Numbered from the stretch's first letter, positions 40,887 through 50,990 are shown. The stretch is 64,000 bases of DNA from Cryptobacteroides sp934698975 (GCA_934698975.1 CAKUVR010000008.1:1-64000), one strand, 5' to 3'. Program-made: numbers and translations. The notes: generated by a model from the sequence alone, not told the origin.

Positions 40887-42140
40887 ATGGATTCACAAGA
40901 ACTGCAAAGACTTAAAAACAAATACGACATCATCGGGAATGATGCCGCTCTCAACAGGGCGCTGGAGACTGCTGTCGCCGTGGCCCCGACCGACCTGACT
41001 GTCCTTGTCACAGGTGAAAGCGGTGTCGGTAAAGAGAATATTCCAAAGATCATCCACCAGAACAGTCTCCGCAAGACAAGCAAATACTTTGCCGTAAACT
41101 GCGGCGCCATTCCGGAGGGTACTATCGATTCTGAACTTTTCGGTCATGAGAAGGGATCGTTCACCGGTGCGATCGAGACTCGCAAGGGCTATTTTGAGGA
41201 AGCTGACGGTGGAACTCTGTTCCTGGATGAGATCGGGGAATTGCCATTGGCCTCTCAGGCTAAATTGCTGAGGGTGCTGCAAAGCGGGGAATTCATCAAG
41301 GTCGGGTCCTCAAAGGTTCAGAAGACTGACGTGCGGGTCATCGCTGCCACAAACGTCAATCTTCTTTATGCTGTCGGAAAGGGAAAATTCCGCGAGGATC
41401 TTTACTACAGGCTGAATGCCATCCAGATCATGATGCCGTCCTTGCGGGACCGCAAAGAGGATATATACCTGCTGTTCAGAAAATTCACGTCTGATTTCTC
41501 GGAAAAATACGGTATGGGCAAGGTGACTCTGACCAATGACGCCATAGACTTGCTGATAAACTACCGGTGGCCCGGGAACATCCGTCAACTGAAGAATATA
41601 GCCGAGACGGTCACCGCATTGGAGTCCGAAAGATTGACTCGCTCGGCGGAAAAGTGTGTTGTCGATTCGCGGACTCTGTCCCGCTATATGCCTAAGGAGG
41701 AGACAGCCCTTCTTCCGGCCACTGCCGTGTCCGAACCTTCCGGCGGCCAGATGTCGGATTCAGACAAACAAATGATAGTCAAGGCCATCTTCGACCTCAA
41801 GCAGGAGGTGGACCGCCTGAAAGCCAGACTGGATTCGATGCCGGGCATCGTGTCGGACATTCATCCGGCGCTCAGGCCTTCTTCCGAGCCGGAGGAGGCA
41901 GAATGGCAGGGTCAGGGGACACCGGTCACAAGCGGGAAGATAGACAAGGTCGTGAACATCAGTACGGAAGATCCTAAACCTCAGGATCTTTCTCTGAAAA
42001 AATCCAATCTGGAGATAATCTCCAAGGCTCTGGAGAAACATGGTGGCAACCGTAAGCTTGCCGCTCAGGAGGTGGGAATATCCGAGCGTACCCTCTATCG
42101 TTGGATAGAAAAGTATCATCTTGACTCAAAACCAGAATGA
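40887..42140 (+). CDS. sigma-54-dependent transcriptional activator without receiver domain
   Basis: This 417-residue protein begins directly with the AAA+ domain: Walker A TGESGVGKE near residue 49, the sigma-54 contact loop as GSFTGA (the consensus is GAFTGA), Walker B TLFLDEIGELP, and YRWPGNIRQLKN. A linker (residues about 270-360) leads to a Fis-type helix-turn-helix at the C-terminus (GNRKLAAQEVGISERTLYRWIEKY). With no sensory N-terminal domain, activity must be set by abundance or partner proteins. It heads the lptE-secG operon. Confidence 0.92.
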   Translation: MDSQELQRLKNKYDIIGNDAALNRALETAVAVAPTDLTVLVTGESGVGKENIPKIIHQNSLRKTSKYFAVNCGAIPEGTIDSELFGHEKGSFTGAIETRKGYFEEADGGTLFLDEIGELPLASQAKLLRVLQSGEFIKVGSSKVQKTDVRVIAATNVNLLYAVGKGKFREDLYYRLNAIQIMMPSLRDRKEDIYLLFRKFTSDFSEKYGMGKVTLTNDAIDLLINYRWPGNIRQLKNIAETVTALESERLTRSAEKCVVDSRTLSRYMPKEETALLPATAVSEPSGGQMSDSDKQMIVKAIFDLKQEVDRLKARLDSMPGIVSDIHPALRPSSEPEEAEWQGQGTPVTSGKIDKVVNISTEDPKPQDLSLKKSNLEIISKALEKHGGNRKLAAQEVGISERTLYRWIEKYHLDSKPE

Positions 42141-42658
42141 AAATGAACTTGAAAAAATATCTCGTTGCGTTGATTTCGTTGGCGGCAGCCGTTTTTGCGG
42201 GGTGCTCCATTGTCAATTACTCGTTCTCCGGCACATCCATTCAGGCTGATGTCAAGACTGTGACGATCAATTATTTTGAATATAAAGCCCTCAAGGTCAA
42301 TCCTAACCTCAGCAATGACCTTACAGAGGCCATGAGGGATAAGTTCCGCAAACTGACCAAACTGGAGCAGGTGGAGATGGACGGGGACCTGGAACTTCAG
42401 GGTGAGGTGACCGGCTATGAGGTCAGAGCCGCGGCGGTGACCGCCAACGAGGTGGCCGCACAGAACCGCCTTACGGTCACGGTGAAGTTGAAGTTCACCA
42501 ACAGGAAGTACCCGGAGGACGATTTCGAGAAGAATTTCTCGGCATATTCGGACTATGATTCCACAAACTCCTTGGATGCTGTCGAATCTACCCTTTGTCA
42601 GGAGATAATCGACAAACTGGTGGAGGATATGTTCAACGCTAGTGTGGCTCAGTGGTAG
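42137..42658 (+). CDS. lptE: LptE-family outer-membrane assembly lipoprotein
   Basis: This 173-residue lipoprotein has its acylated Cys at residue 23 (VFAGCSIVNY). The alpha/beta sandwich begins YSFSGTSIQADVKTVTINYFEY and LSNDLTEAMRDKFRKLTKL, and is followed by LELQGEVTGYEV; this is the Bacteroidota form of LptE. LptE plugs the LptD barrel and helps insert lipopolysaccharide. LptD is not in the window. It overlaps the activator gene by four bases (ATGA). Confidence 0.82.
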   Translation: MKMNLKKYLVALISLAAAVFAGCSIVNYSFSGTSIQADVKTVTINYFEYKALKVNPNLSNDLTEAMRDKFRKLTKLEQVEMDGDLELQGEVTGYEVRAAAVTANEVAAQNRLTVTVKLKFTNRKYPEDDFEKNFSAYSDYDSTNSLDAVESTLCQEIIDKLVEDMFNASVAQW

Positions 42659-42660
42659 GT

Positions 42661-43287
42661 ATGGAGGGAGTCAAAAAGAATCTCCGGTCTTTGACAATGG
42701 ACGAATTGACAGGGGTGATCAACCTTTACCCTTGGTTTGGCGGCGCCCGTAAGGAATTGTGTGCCAGAATGGCCAAGGTCGGAGGTGAAGAGTGGGGCAA
42801 GGCGCAATATTCTGACACCGCCATGTATGTTGTTTCCAGAACATTGATCTCCGACATCATGCGTTCGGCCCGTAAAGAGGACTATTCCGACAAGGATGTG
42901 GAGCGTCTTATCAAGGAATATATAAGGCCGGAAGCGACAACTGTGGCGGTGGAGACTCCGGACTGTTCAAGACCCCAATCGGTTGATTATCACCGCACGG
43001 TACGTGTGGCCGGCGGAGACTTTTTCTCGCCTGAGCAGTATGCCGCCGTGAAAAAGGAAGATGACAATGTTTTCTCCCGCTTCAGGTCAGAACGCTGCGA
43101 TGACGCGGAAGAGCGCAGTTGGGAAGATCCTGAGTTCGGGTTCTGCACCGAGACATTGGCCGCGATTTATGCCGATCAAGGCTATTTTACTGAGGCAAAG
43201 AAGATTTATTCCCGACTAATCTTGCGATATCCGGAAAAAAGTGCTTACTTTGTATCCCTTATTGAAAAATTGCAACAGGAAAATTAA
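42661..43287 (+). CDS. uncharacterised helical protein between lptE and secG
   Basis: This 208-residue soluble protein starts at the ATG at 42661; a GTG at 42652 overlapping lptE is possible. It has no signal peptide. The N-terminal half (LTMDELTGVINLYPWFGGARKELCARM) and the C-terminal part (TETLAAIYADQGYFTEAKKI) look helical, the latter like one TPR hairpin. Family function unknown. Tight linkage to lptE and secG suggests an envelope-related role; this is inference. Confidence 0.65.
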   Translation: MEGVKKNLRSLTMDELTGVINLYPWFGGARKELCARMAKVGGEEWGKAQYSDTAMYVVSRTLISDIMRSARKEDYSDKDVERLIKEYIRPEATTVAVETPDCSRPQSVDYHRTVRVAGGDFFSPEQYAAVKKEDDNVFSRFRSERCDDAEERSWEDPEFGFCTETLAAIYADQGYFTEAKKIYSRLILRYPEKSAYFVSLIEKLQQEN

Positions 43288-43298
43288 AATTAAAGAAT

Positions 43299-43664
43299 AT
43301 GTTTACATTCCTCACAGTTTTTATTGTCATCGCGGCGATACTTCTGACCATCGTCGTGCTGCTTCAGAACGGCAAGGGACAGGGAATGGCCAGTAACTTT
43401 ACTTCAGCCAACCAGACTCTTGGAGTAAGACAGACCGCAGACATCCTCGAAAAGGTCTCTTGGGGTCTTGTCACTTTCATCCTCGTTGTGTCCATCATCA
43501 CTTCCTTCACGACAAGGACCACTGTTTCAGGTGTCGATTTGACCGATAAGATCGAGAACACAGCCGCGCAGCCGGAATTCCCTTCCGCTCCTGTACAGCA
43601 GGCCAATCCGGCTCAGGAGGCTCCTGCGACCGAAGCGCCTGCAGCCGAGACTCCTGCCGAGTAA
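43299..43664 (+). CDS. secG: preprotein translocase subunit SecG
   Basis: This 121-residue protein has two membrane segments (FLTVFIVIAAILLTIVVLL; VSWGLVTFILVVSIITSF) with the conserved LLQNGKGQGMAS loop between them, and an Ala/Pro/Glu-rich tail. It is part of SecYEG. It lies 11 bases after the previous gene and closes the operon. Confidence 0.92.
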   Translation: MFTFLTVFIVIAAILLTIVVLLQNGKGQGMASNFTSANQTLGVRQTADILEKVSWGLVTFILVVSIITSFTTRTTVSGVDLTDKIENTAAQPEFPSAPVQQANPAQEAPATEAPAAETPAE

Positions 43665-43710
43665 CTGACATTTTGTCAGCCTTCGGGCTGTGGAACATAA
43701 TTTGACTTTA

Positions 43711-43743
43711 AGCCGTTTGGTCTCTGGACCGGACGGCTTTTTG
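43711..43743 (+). terminator. secG terminator
   Basis: Stem AGCCGT-TT-GGTC with GACC-GG-ACGGCT (two G-T pairs) followed by TTTTT. Two small hairpins (CTGACA-ttt-TGTCAG at 43665 and GCC-ttcg-GGC at 43679) precede it. Confidence 0.75.
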
Positions 43744-43813
43744 AATGCCGTCACGTGAACCGGCGCGGGCCGCGAGCGGAAGTGCCCTGAGACTGAAAAA
43801 GGAGTGATAAATT

Positions 43814-46009
43814 ATGGAAAACAATACTAACAACAAATCTTTGGAGTTCTTGCCTAAGTTCGCCATCAACCTGAACGAACAAGCAGCAAAAGGTAAACTC
43901 GATCCTGTTATCGGCAGGGATGAGGAAATCCGAAGGGTTCTGCAGATTCTGAGCAGAAGGACCAAGAACAACCCTATTCTTGTAGGTGAGCCGGGTGTCG
44001 GCAAGACGGCGATTTCAGAAGGAATCGCTCAGAAGATCGTGGACGGTGATGTCCCGGAAAACCTGAAAAGCAAGCAGGTATATTCATTGGACATGGGTGC
44101 CTTGATCGCCGGTGCTAAGTATCAGGGAGAGTTTGAGGAGCGTCTGAAGGGGGTTGTCAAGGAGGTCGTTGACAGCGCGGGAGAAATCATCTTGTTCATT
44201 GATGAGATCCACACCCTTGTCGGCGCCGGCCGTTCTTCCGGTGCGATGGATGCCTCAAACATCCTGAAGCCGGCGCTTGCCAGAGGCGAGTTGAGGACAA
44301 TCGGATCAACCACTCTTGACGAGTACCAGAAGTACTTCGAGGCAGACAAGGCTCTTGAAAGACGGTTCCAGATGGTTTTGGTTGATGAGCCTACACCGGC
44401 TGAGTCTATCGCCATATTGAGAGGTCTAAAGGAGAAATATGAAAACCATCATCGTGTCAAGATAGAGGATGATGCGTTGATCGCCGCCGTTAATCTTTCT
44501 CACAGGTACATCACCAACAGGTTTCTGCCGGACAAGGCCATTGACCTTGTGGATGAGGCTGCCTCAAAGCTTCGTCTGGAGATGAACTCCGTGCCGGAGC
44601 CGATCGCTGAGCTCAACAGCGACATCCGTCAGCTTGAGATCGAGAAAGAGGCCATCAAGCGTGAGGGAACCTCTCTGAAATCCGAGAAGATCCAGAAGGA
44701 ACTCAGCGACAAGATGGCCGAGAAAGAGGCCTTGATGAAGAGGTGGAATGATGAGAAAAGCATTCTGTCAGGGCTTCAGGAGGCTCGTCAGGAGATAGAG
44801 GACTATAAGATTCAGTCCCAGGCTGCTGAAAGGGCCGGTGACTATGGCAAGGTCGCTGAACTCCGCTACGGCAAGATTGCTGAGGCGCAGAAGAAGATTG
44901 ACGAACTGACCAAGAAACAGGCCGAGATCAAGGACCCGATTGTCACCGAGGCTGTGACCCCTCAGGACATCGCTGAGGTTGTGGCCAAGTGGACCGGAAT
45001 CCCTGTCCAGAAGATGCTTGAGAGCGAGAAGGAGAAACTTCTGAGGATCGAGAGCGAGCTGCACAAGAGGGTCGTTGGTCAGGATCAGGCCATTCAGGCC
45101 GTCGCTGACGCGGTGCGCCGCAGCAGGGCCGGACTGTCCAATGAGAAGAAACCTATCGGATCGTTCCTCTTCATGGGTACGACCGGTGTCGGTAAGACAG
45201 AGTTGGCGAAGGCTCTTGCGGAGTTCTTGTTCAACGATGAGAACATGATCACGAGGATTGATATGAGTGAGTATCAGGAGAGGCACACAGTCAGCCGTCT
45301 TGTCGGCGCGCCTCCGGGATACGTCGGCTACGATGAGGGTGGTCAGCTTACCGAGGCCGTAAGGCGGAAACCTTACTCAGTCATCCTTTTGGATGAGATC
45401 GAGAAAGCCCATCCGGATGTGTTCAATGTGCTTCTGCAGGTTTTGGATGACGGCCGTCTGACTGACAATAAGGGACGTACGGTTGACTTCAAGAACACCA
45501 TCCTCATCATGACCTCCAATGTCGGGTCTGACATCATCCAGGGCTATATGGACAGGCTTCCTGCCGTTGGGAAGCCAGGTGCCGATCCTGCCGAGGAGAT
45601 GAGGGCGATAGCCACGAGACGTGAGCTTCTGGACGAGTGCAAGGAGAAGGTTATGGACGTGCTCAAGACCACGGTAAGGCCTGAGTTCCTGAACCGAATC
45701 GATGAGATCATCATGTTTGATCCGCTCACCCAGAACGACATACGTGAGATTCTCCACATCCAGATGAAGCAGCTTCAGAGCAAGCTTTCTGAGGAAGGTG
45801 TCACCATCGAGTTCACTAAGGCTTTCGAGGACCACATGGTAACGGGCGGTTACGATCCTGCGTACGGTGCCCGTCCTATCAAGAGGTTGATGCAGCGTGA
45901 ACTTGTCAATCAGCTTGCGAAGGCGATACTGGCCGGAACGGTCCACAAGGACTCTGTGATCGAGGTCGATGTGGTAGGAGGACAGATAGTCTTGAACGAC
46001 AAGAAATAA
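43814..46009 (+). CDS. clpB: ClpB-type disaggregase lacking the N domain
   Basis: This 731-residue Hsp100 protein has two AAA+ modules: Walker A GEPGVGKT at 58-65, and a second GTTGVGKT near 455. Between them is a full ClpB coiled-coil M domain (about residues 270-390, with RQLEIEKEAIKRE and GDYGKVAELRYGKI). With DnaK it should pull proteins out of aggregates. Full-length ClpB has about 860 residues. About 130-150 N-terminal residues, the substrate-binding N domain, are absent, and the upstream 149 bases are a terminator and leader, not a lost domain. The start resembles that of the short ClpB isoform of Escherichia coli. AAGGAG lies ten bases before the ATG. Confidence 0.9.
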   Translation: MENNTNNKSLEFLPKFAINLNEQAAKGKLDPVIGRDEEIRRVLQILSRRTKNNPILVGEPGVGKTAISEGIAQKIVDGDVPENLKSKQVYSLDMGALIAGAKYQGEFEERLKGVVKEVVDSAGEIILFIDEIHTLVGAGRSSGAMDASNILKPALARGELRTIGSTTLDEYQKYFEADKALERRFQMVLVDEPTPAESIAILRGLKEKYENHHRVKIEDDALIAAVNLSHRYITNRFLPDKAIDLVDEAASKLRLEMNSVPEPIAELNSDIRQLEIEKEAIKREGTSLKSEKIQKELSDKMAEKEALMKRWNDEKSILSGLQEARQEIEDYKIQSQAAERAGDYGKVAELRYGKIAEAQKKIDELTKKQAEIKDPIVTEAVTPQDIAEVVAKWTGIPVQKMLESEKEKLLRIESELHKRVVGQDQAIQAVADAVRRSRAGLSNEKKPIGSFLFMGTTGVGKTELAKALAEFLFNDENMITRIDMSEYQERHTVSRLVGAPPGYVGYDEGGQLTEAVRRKPYSVILLDEIEKAHPDVFNVLLQVLDDGRLTDNKGRTVDFKNTILIMTSNVGSDIIQGYMDRLPAVGKPGADPAEEMRAIATRRELLDECKEKVMDVLKTTVRPEFLNRIDEIIMFDPLTQNDIREILHIQMKQLQSKLSEEGVTIEFTKAFEDHMVTGGYDPAYGARPIKRLMQRELVNQLAKAILAGTVHKDSVIEVDVVGGQIVLNDKK

Positions 46010-46026
46010 GGTGAACTGAACCGCGA

Positions 46027-46068
46027 AGAAAAAAGAGGATGTCTCTTGGAGAGGCATCCTCTTTTTTT
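46027..46068. terminator. bidirectional terminator, clpB / S46 peptidase
   Basis: Stem AGAGGATG/CATCCTCT (with further inner pairs) flanked by an A-run on the left and TTTTTTT on the right. It serves both convergent genes. Confidence 0.85.
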
Positions 46069-48154
46069 ATTGGCAGAAATTGATCTCTTTGACAATGCGC
46101 TTGAGTCCGGCGTATTTGTCAAGAACCCACATCACATAGCGTATGTCTGTGTTTATGCATTTGTTGTAGCCCTCAGTGTAGGACGCGTCACTGGCGAGTG
46201 ATTCGAGATTGCCGTCAAAGGCCAACCCGATGAGCTCGCCTTTCGCGTTCAGTACAGGACTTCCGGAGTTTCCGCCCGTTATGTCGTTGTCCGTCATGAA
46301 GTCCACGATCATAGTGCGTTTCCCGTCAATCCTTACGCCCCAACGTCCCCAACGACCTTTTTCCAGAAGTGATCTCTGCCTCTCCGTGAGAGTATAGTCA
46401 TGGTCTGCTGGATTATATTTCTGAAGAATACCTTTTGGGGTAGTGTACCAACCGTACAGAATCCCATCGTTCGGCTGAAGCCCTCCCACTCTTCCGTAAG
46501 TGATCCTCATTGTGGAGTTCGCATCGGGATACTGCTCGATGTCCTTGTGTAGTCTCATCCAATAGAGAGCTTTCTTGTACTCTTTCTCAAGGTGGGAGAC
46601 GTTCTGCATTTTCCTCGACTGGTCATTCCTGTTGTTGAAAGCCATGATCGGAGTGTCGGTCAGGAACCTTCTGAGCGGATCGCGCCTAATCTCGTCAATA
46701 GACTGGATGTCTTCGATACTTTTAAGAGAGGATATCACGCTCCTGCTCCAGAGATATTCCGCCATGGCCTTGTAGTCGTTGCCGAAACGGTCCAGCATCT
46801 TGTTCTGGTACTTGCCGAAATAGTAAGATTCAAGGTTGTCGAAATATTCCTTGCAGGCATATTCAAGAAGTTCCTTTTCCACTCTGGCGTCGGTGGCGTC
46901 GGTGCCTGCCCTCAATGCCTCCTTGGCTTTTTCCACTGTGGAGGCGTTCCCCGCGCGGAGAAGGTAGCGGCTGATGTAGGTTCCGCGGAATATCGTCTCA
47001 CGGAAAAAGACCTTGTCCTTCTCGATGCTTTCTGTCTGCGAATATGCCTCCTTGAGATCCGGAATAAGATTCTCCCACATCGCCCTTCGGTTTGCCGCGG
47101 CGTTGATCCATCGCTGCATCTCACGCTCCTGCGCGATCTTCTCATCTTTGACCCAGAATCTCTTGAAGCATTTTACCATACCCTCATTGTTCTCCTGCAC
47201 ATTGCTAAGCGAGAAGAACCAGTCCGAGTATTTCATCCTGACCTGCGGGTCGGCGTCCATCCACTTGCGGATGATTCCCATCTGACCGCCTCTGATGGCG
47301 TTGGACACAGGAAGGCTGACTTTTTCCTGATAATCGATCTCGGCGGATGAGGAATATCTGTTCGTCCTTCCCGGATAACCTATGACCATTGTGAAAGCTC
47401 CAGGATAGTACCCTTCAAGTGATACATTGAGACTTTTTTCTCTTGTCACAGGCTTCCCGTCCTCGTAGATTCGATATATTGTGAAGTCACAGTTGTGGCG
47501 CGGCCAGGTCCAGTTGTCCTGATTCCCGCCGAAGTAGCCGATGCTCTGTGGCGGAGCTGCGACGAGCCTGAGATCAGTGTAGACTTTGTAGACAGACATA
47601 TAGTACTTTTCACCTGCCCACATGCTGCTCATAAAGCAATCCAGTCCTGTAGCCTTGCCGTAGCGCTCCTCCATCATCGCACTTATCTTTCTCATGCCGA
47701 ACGGCTTGCCTGAAGCGCGAAGTTCTTTTGTAAGTCCCTTGACCTCTTCTGTGACATCAAAGACTCTTTTCAGGAAGAATATTTTCTCTCCTTCGATCGG
47801 AATCTCCTGCTCACTTGTCATGGCCCAGAACCCGTCTTCAAGGTAGTTGTGTTCCGGGGTGCTGAGCTTCGCAATGTTCGAGTAAGCACAGTGGTGGTTT
47901 GTGATGATCAGGCCTTGGTTGGATATCACGCTTCCGGTGCAGTAGAACCCTATTGACACGACAGCGTCAGCCACTGCTGTTCCCGGAGCCTCGTCGTTGT
48001 AGATCTCGTTGGCCGCCAACCGGAGTCCGCGCGCCCTCATGTTCTTCTCCAACGCCTCGTTGATGTCCTGGATCATCCACATCCCTTCATCAGCGAAGAC
48101 TGTGGCACTGAATGTCAATGCCACAGCCATCATCATAATTCTTAATGTTCTCAT
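46067..48154 (-). CDS. S46 family dipeptidyl-peptidase, DPP7-like
   Basis: This 695-residue enzyme has a signal peptide (cut after ATVFA). S46 enzymes release dipeptides from oligopeptides in the periplasm of Bacteroidota. The catalytic His is in SNQGLIITNHHCAY and the Ser in TGGNSGSPV. Eighteen residues after the Ser is Gly (LAFDGN), the position that is Gly in DPP7 and Arg in DPP11. This predicts DPP7-like preference for hydrophobic rather than acidic P1 residues. It is the last gene of a six-gene operon, seven bases after the M16 gene. Confidence 0.92.
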   Translation of the reverse strand: MRTLRIMMMAVALTFSATVFADEGMWMIQDINEALEKNMRARGLRLAANEIYNDEAPGTAVADAVVSIGFYCTGSVISNQGLIITNHHCAYSNIAKLSTPEHNYLEDGFWAMTSEQEIPIEGEKIFFLKRVFDVTEEVKGLTKELRASGKPFGMRKISAMMEERYGKATGLDCFMSSMWAGEKYYMSVYKVYTDLRLVAAPPQSIGYFGGNQDNWTWPRHNCDFTIYRIYEDGKPVTREKSLNVSLEGYYPGAFTMVIGYPGRTNRYSSSAEIDYQEKVSLPVSNAIRGGQMGIIRKWMDADPQVRMKYSDWFFSLSNVQENNEGMVKCFKRFWVKDEKIAQEREMQRWINAAANRRAMWENLIPDLKEAYSQTESIEKDKVFFRETIFRGTYISRYLLRAGNASTVEKAKEALRAGTDATDARVEKELLEYACKEYFDNLESYYFGKYQNKMLDRFGNDYKAMAEYLWSRSVISSLKSIEDIQSIDEIRRDPLRRFLTDTPIMAFNNRNDQSRKMQNVSHLEKEYKKALYWMRLHKDIEQYPDANSTMRITYGRVGGLQPNDGILYGWYTTPKGILQKYNPADHDYTLTERQRSLLEKGRWGRWGVRIDGKRTMIVDFMTDNDITGGNSGSPVLNAKGELIGLAFDGNLESLASDASYTEGYNKCINTDIRYVMWVLDKYAGLKRIVKEINFCQ

Positions 48155-48161
48155 CGGAAGT

Positions 48162-50990
48162 CTATTCTTCGGTGTAAATGACAGTCAGAGAGTTCCTGCC
48201 GGTAAGCTTTGCGGCCGCCTTGCGCACATCCTCGGCTGAGACTTTCTTGTAGGCGGCTTCCCAGTCCGTGTTCGGATCGATGCCGTTCCTTATGTAGTTC
48301 ATAACCTGAGAGTTTCTGTGCGACAGTGATTCGGAACGTTTTGCCTTCGACTCAGAATTGTTCTTTATCAGCCATGTCCGTGCCTCTTCGAGTTCTTTTT
48401 CAGTTGGGCCTTCGGCATTGAATTCAGCGATGATGTCATCAAGATCCCCAACAAGTACTCTGTAGAGATCCGGCCTGGTCTTGAATGTGATTTCAGACTC
48501 GCTGCGTCCTTTTTCACGCACGCTTACCGTTGAGTTGAATCTGATCGTGTAGGTACCTCCACGTTTCTCTCTGATTTGATTGAGGAGACGCTGTGACAGG
48601 ATGTAGTCCACAAAGTCGACCGCCGCTATGCTTTCTGTCGCTGGCTTGACCTTGGAAGAGAAGATCCTTGACACGAGGGTGTAAGGGTTGATCTCTTTCT
48701 TGCCGGTCATCGAGAACTCGCTCACTCCCTTGAATGAAGGGACCCTCTCTTTGATGCCGCTCTTCCTCACACTCCTGTCTCCGTCCGGAATCGATGCGAT
48801 GTACTTGCAGACATATTCCTTGACTTGGGCTTCGTCGAGATTTCCGGCGATGAAGACTGTCATTCCGAGCGAAGGATTGAACTCCCTGCGGTAGATCTCC
48901 CCGACAAGCGTCATGTCGACTCCCTCAACCGCCGAAGAGTCTATTTCCACAGACCAAGGATGGTTGCCGTAGATGAGCGAATCGCAGGCCTCGTTGAAAC
49001 GGACGGCGTCTTTCTTAGGCTCACCGAGGGCTTCCTGCTTCTTGTCCTTCATCTGCTTCAGCACCTTGTCATTGCCCATGTAAGGGTCTGTGATGGTGAG
49101 CGATGCGATGCGGAAGGCGTTCTCTGCCTTCTTGGCCGGGGCCGACATGAAGATTCCGGCGAACCGTTCGCTGATTCTGATCGACCTAGTGACCTCATTG
49201 CACTCAGGGACCTTGGCGATCTCATCGCTTGACGCTCCTCTGAACCCGGCGTTGGTCTTGATGAACTCGCCGGCGAACAGGGCAGAGCCGAATCTGTCCT
49301 GCGGCAGGGCGTTGTAGCCTGAGTTGAAGTAGACAAGAAGCGAAAGGTCAGGTGTCACTTTCCGGTCGTTGACCGGGGTCCAATAGACTTTGGCTCCGTT
49401 GCTCAGAGTCCATTCCTTGCTGTTCTCCAAGCCTTTGACAGTCTTTTCCTTGACTATTTTCCCTTCGGCTTCATTCACGTTCAGGTCAACCTTCCTGAAT
49501 GTGACGAAGTTCGGTTTCACATCCTGTGCGAAAGCCTTGGCGAGCCTTGCCCTGGTCTCTTCCGTTGATGGGATTCTGTCTTTGTCTTTCGGGTTGGCGA
49601 ACCAGGAGTAGATCTTGTCACTCTGTGAGAACACCTTGCCGATGTAAGGCTTTACATCGTCCAATGTGATCTCAGAGATGATTCTGTTCTGGATCGCGCG
49701 AAGTTCAGCCGGATTTGTCAGGGACGTTCCGCTGATAAAGTTGTTGTGGCAGACAGCCACGAGGTCGGCGTTGCTGACAGACGCCGGATTGAGCGGTTTG
49801 TCGAGGTGATAACGCCTTCTGACGGTCATCTTCATGGCCTCAAGCTCAGACTCCGAGATTCCATATTCAATCATCGCCTTCTCGTTTCTGGCGTAGAAGT
49901 CGATCAGCGGCAGCAATCCGCTGTCTTTCTTGCATAAGATGGTGTAGAGATCAACGTAGTAGTCGCTGGACTCGGCGTAGTTCACCATCACCGCTGACTG
50001 AGGCTCAGCCTTGCCGGAACGGATCTGCTCTTTCATCCTCTCGGACATCACGTTAGCGAGAATGTCGCGGATGTAGAGATCCTTGTAGAACTCTTCAGTG
50101 CTCCGGATCTCCCGTTCAGGATAAGGCATTCTGTAGAAGACCTTGAGGGCCGTGAAGCTGAGAGTGGAATCAATCAGGTTCTCGAAGATAGGCCCGTCGG
50201 CCTCCGGTGCGAGATAGACCTCTTTAGGAGTCGGATTCACGGCCTTCGGGATGTCGGAGAACCGGCTGCGGATCTTTTTCTCCATTTGGGCGGCGTCAAT
50301 GTCACCGACCACGATTATCGCTTGAAGGTCAGGACGATACCACTTGTGATAGAAGTCCAAAATCTCCTCTCGCTTGAAGTTGTTGATCACGTCAAGGGAT
50401 CCCAGGACAGTCCTTTTGGTCTGCTTGGAACCCTGGTAGACAAGGTTGGTCTGCGCCGTGAAAAGGGTTCGTCGTGAGTCGAAGCCTCTCCGCCACTCCT
50501 CGCGGATGACCCCTCTCTCCTCGTCGAGCTCATCCTGATCGCAAAGGATGTCGCCCGACCAGTCATGGAGGATCAGCAGCAGCGAGTCCACAAATGTCTC
50601 TCTGGCGACCGGTGCTCCGTCGATGTGATAGCAGGTCTCGTTTCTGGAGGTGAACGCGTTCACGTTAGCCCCGAAACGGACACCGTTTTTCCCGAGGAAC
50701 TCCAGCATCTCCTTCCCTGGGTAATGCTTGATTCCGTTGAACGCCATGTGCTCAAGGAAATGTGCGAGACCGTTCTGGTTGTCGTCTTCTTGGAGCGCTC
50801 CAACATTGTGCACTATGTAAAAGTCGGCTGTTCCGGCTGGTTTGGCGTTGTGCCTGACGTAATAGGTCAGACCATTGTCAAGCTTCCCTGTCCTGATCTG
50901 CCCGTCGGAAGGCAGGATCTGCGCTGCCAGACCGAAGGCGCTCAATGCCAACGCTGCCGACGCTATGAAAAGAGATTTTAAAAATTGCAT
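48162..50990 (-). CDS. M16 family zinc peptidase
   Basis: This 942-residue periplasmic peptidase has a signal peptide (MQFLKSLFIASAALALSAFG). The inverted zinc motif HFLEH (near residue 77) and the downstream glutamate region DEERGVIREEW define an active M16 domain. A second, M16-like inactive half follows (RRRYHLDKPLNP, then the C-terminal part), as in PqqL-like long forms. M16 enzymes degrade peptides held inside a closed chamber. Its start overlaps the end of the DUF6850 gene by 13 bases. Confidence 0.93.
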   Translation of the reverse strand: MQFLKSLFIASAALALSAFGLAAQILPSDGQIRTGKLDNGLTYYVRHNAKPAGTADFYIVHNVGALQEDDNQNGLAHFLEHMAFNGIKHYPGKEMLEFLGKNGVRFGANVNAFTSRNETCYHIDGAPVARETFVDSLLLILHDWSGDILCDQDELDEERGVIREEWRRGFDSRRTLFTAQTNLVYQGSKQTKRTVLGSLDVINNFKREEILDFYHKWYRPDLQAIIVVGDIDAAQMEKKIRSRFSDIPKAVNPTPKEVYLAPEADGPIFENLIDSTLSFTALKVFYRMPYPEREIRSTEEFYKDLYIRDILANVMSERMKEQIRSGKAEPQSAVMVNYAESSDYYVDLYTILCKKDSGLLPLIDFYARNEKAMIEYGISESELEAMKMTVRRRYHLDKPLNPASVSNADLVAVCHNNFISGTSLTNPAELRAIQNRIISEITLDDVKPYIGKVFSQSDKIYSWFANPKDKDRIPSTEETRARLAKAFAQDVKPNFVTFRKVDLNVNEAEGKIVKEKTVKGLENSKEWTLSNGAKVYWTPVNDRKVTPDLSLLVYFNSGYNALPQDRFGSALFAGEFIKTNAGFRGASSDEIAKVPECNEVTRSIRISERFAGIFMSAPAKKAENAFRIASLTITDPYMGNDKVLKQMKDKKQEALGEPKKDAVRFNEACDSLIYGNHPWSVEIDSSAVEGVDMTLVGEIYRREFNPSLGMTVFIAGNLDEAQVKEYVCKYIASIPDGDRSVRKSGIKERVPSFKGVSEFSMTGKKEINPYTLVSRIFSSKVKPATESIAAVDFVDYILSQRLLNQIREKRGGTYTIRFNSTVSVREKGRSESEITFKTRPDLYRVLVGDLDDIIAEFNAEGPTEKELEEARTWLIKNNSESKAKRSESLSHRNSQVMNYIRNGIDPNTDWEAAYKKVSAEDVRKAAAKLTGRNSLTVIYTEE

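Noticed and set aside
43744..43813. CIRCE or heat-shock operator before clpB
   Set aside because: No TTAGCACTC/GAGTGCTAA inverted repeat is present, and Bacteroidota heat-shock promoters are not defined well enough to call one here.
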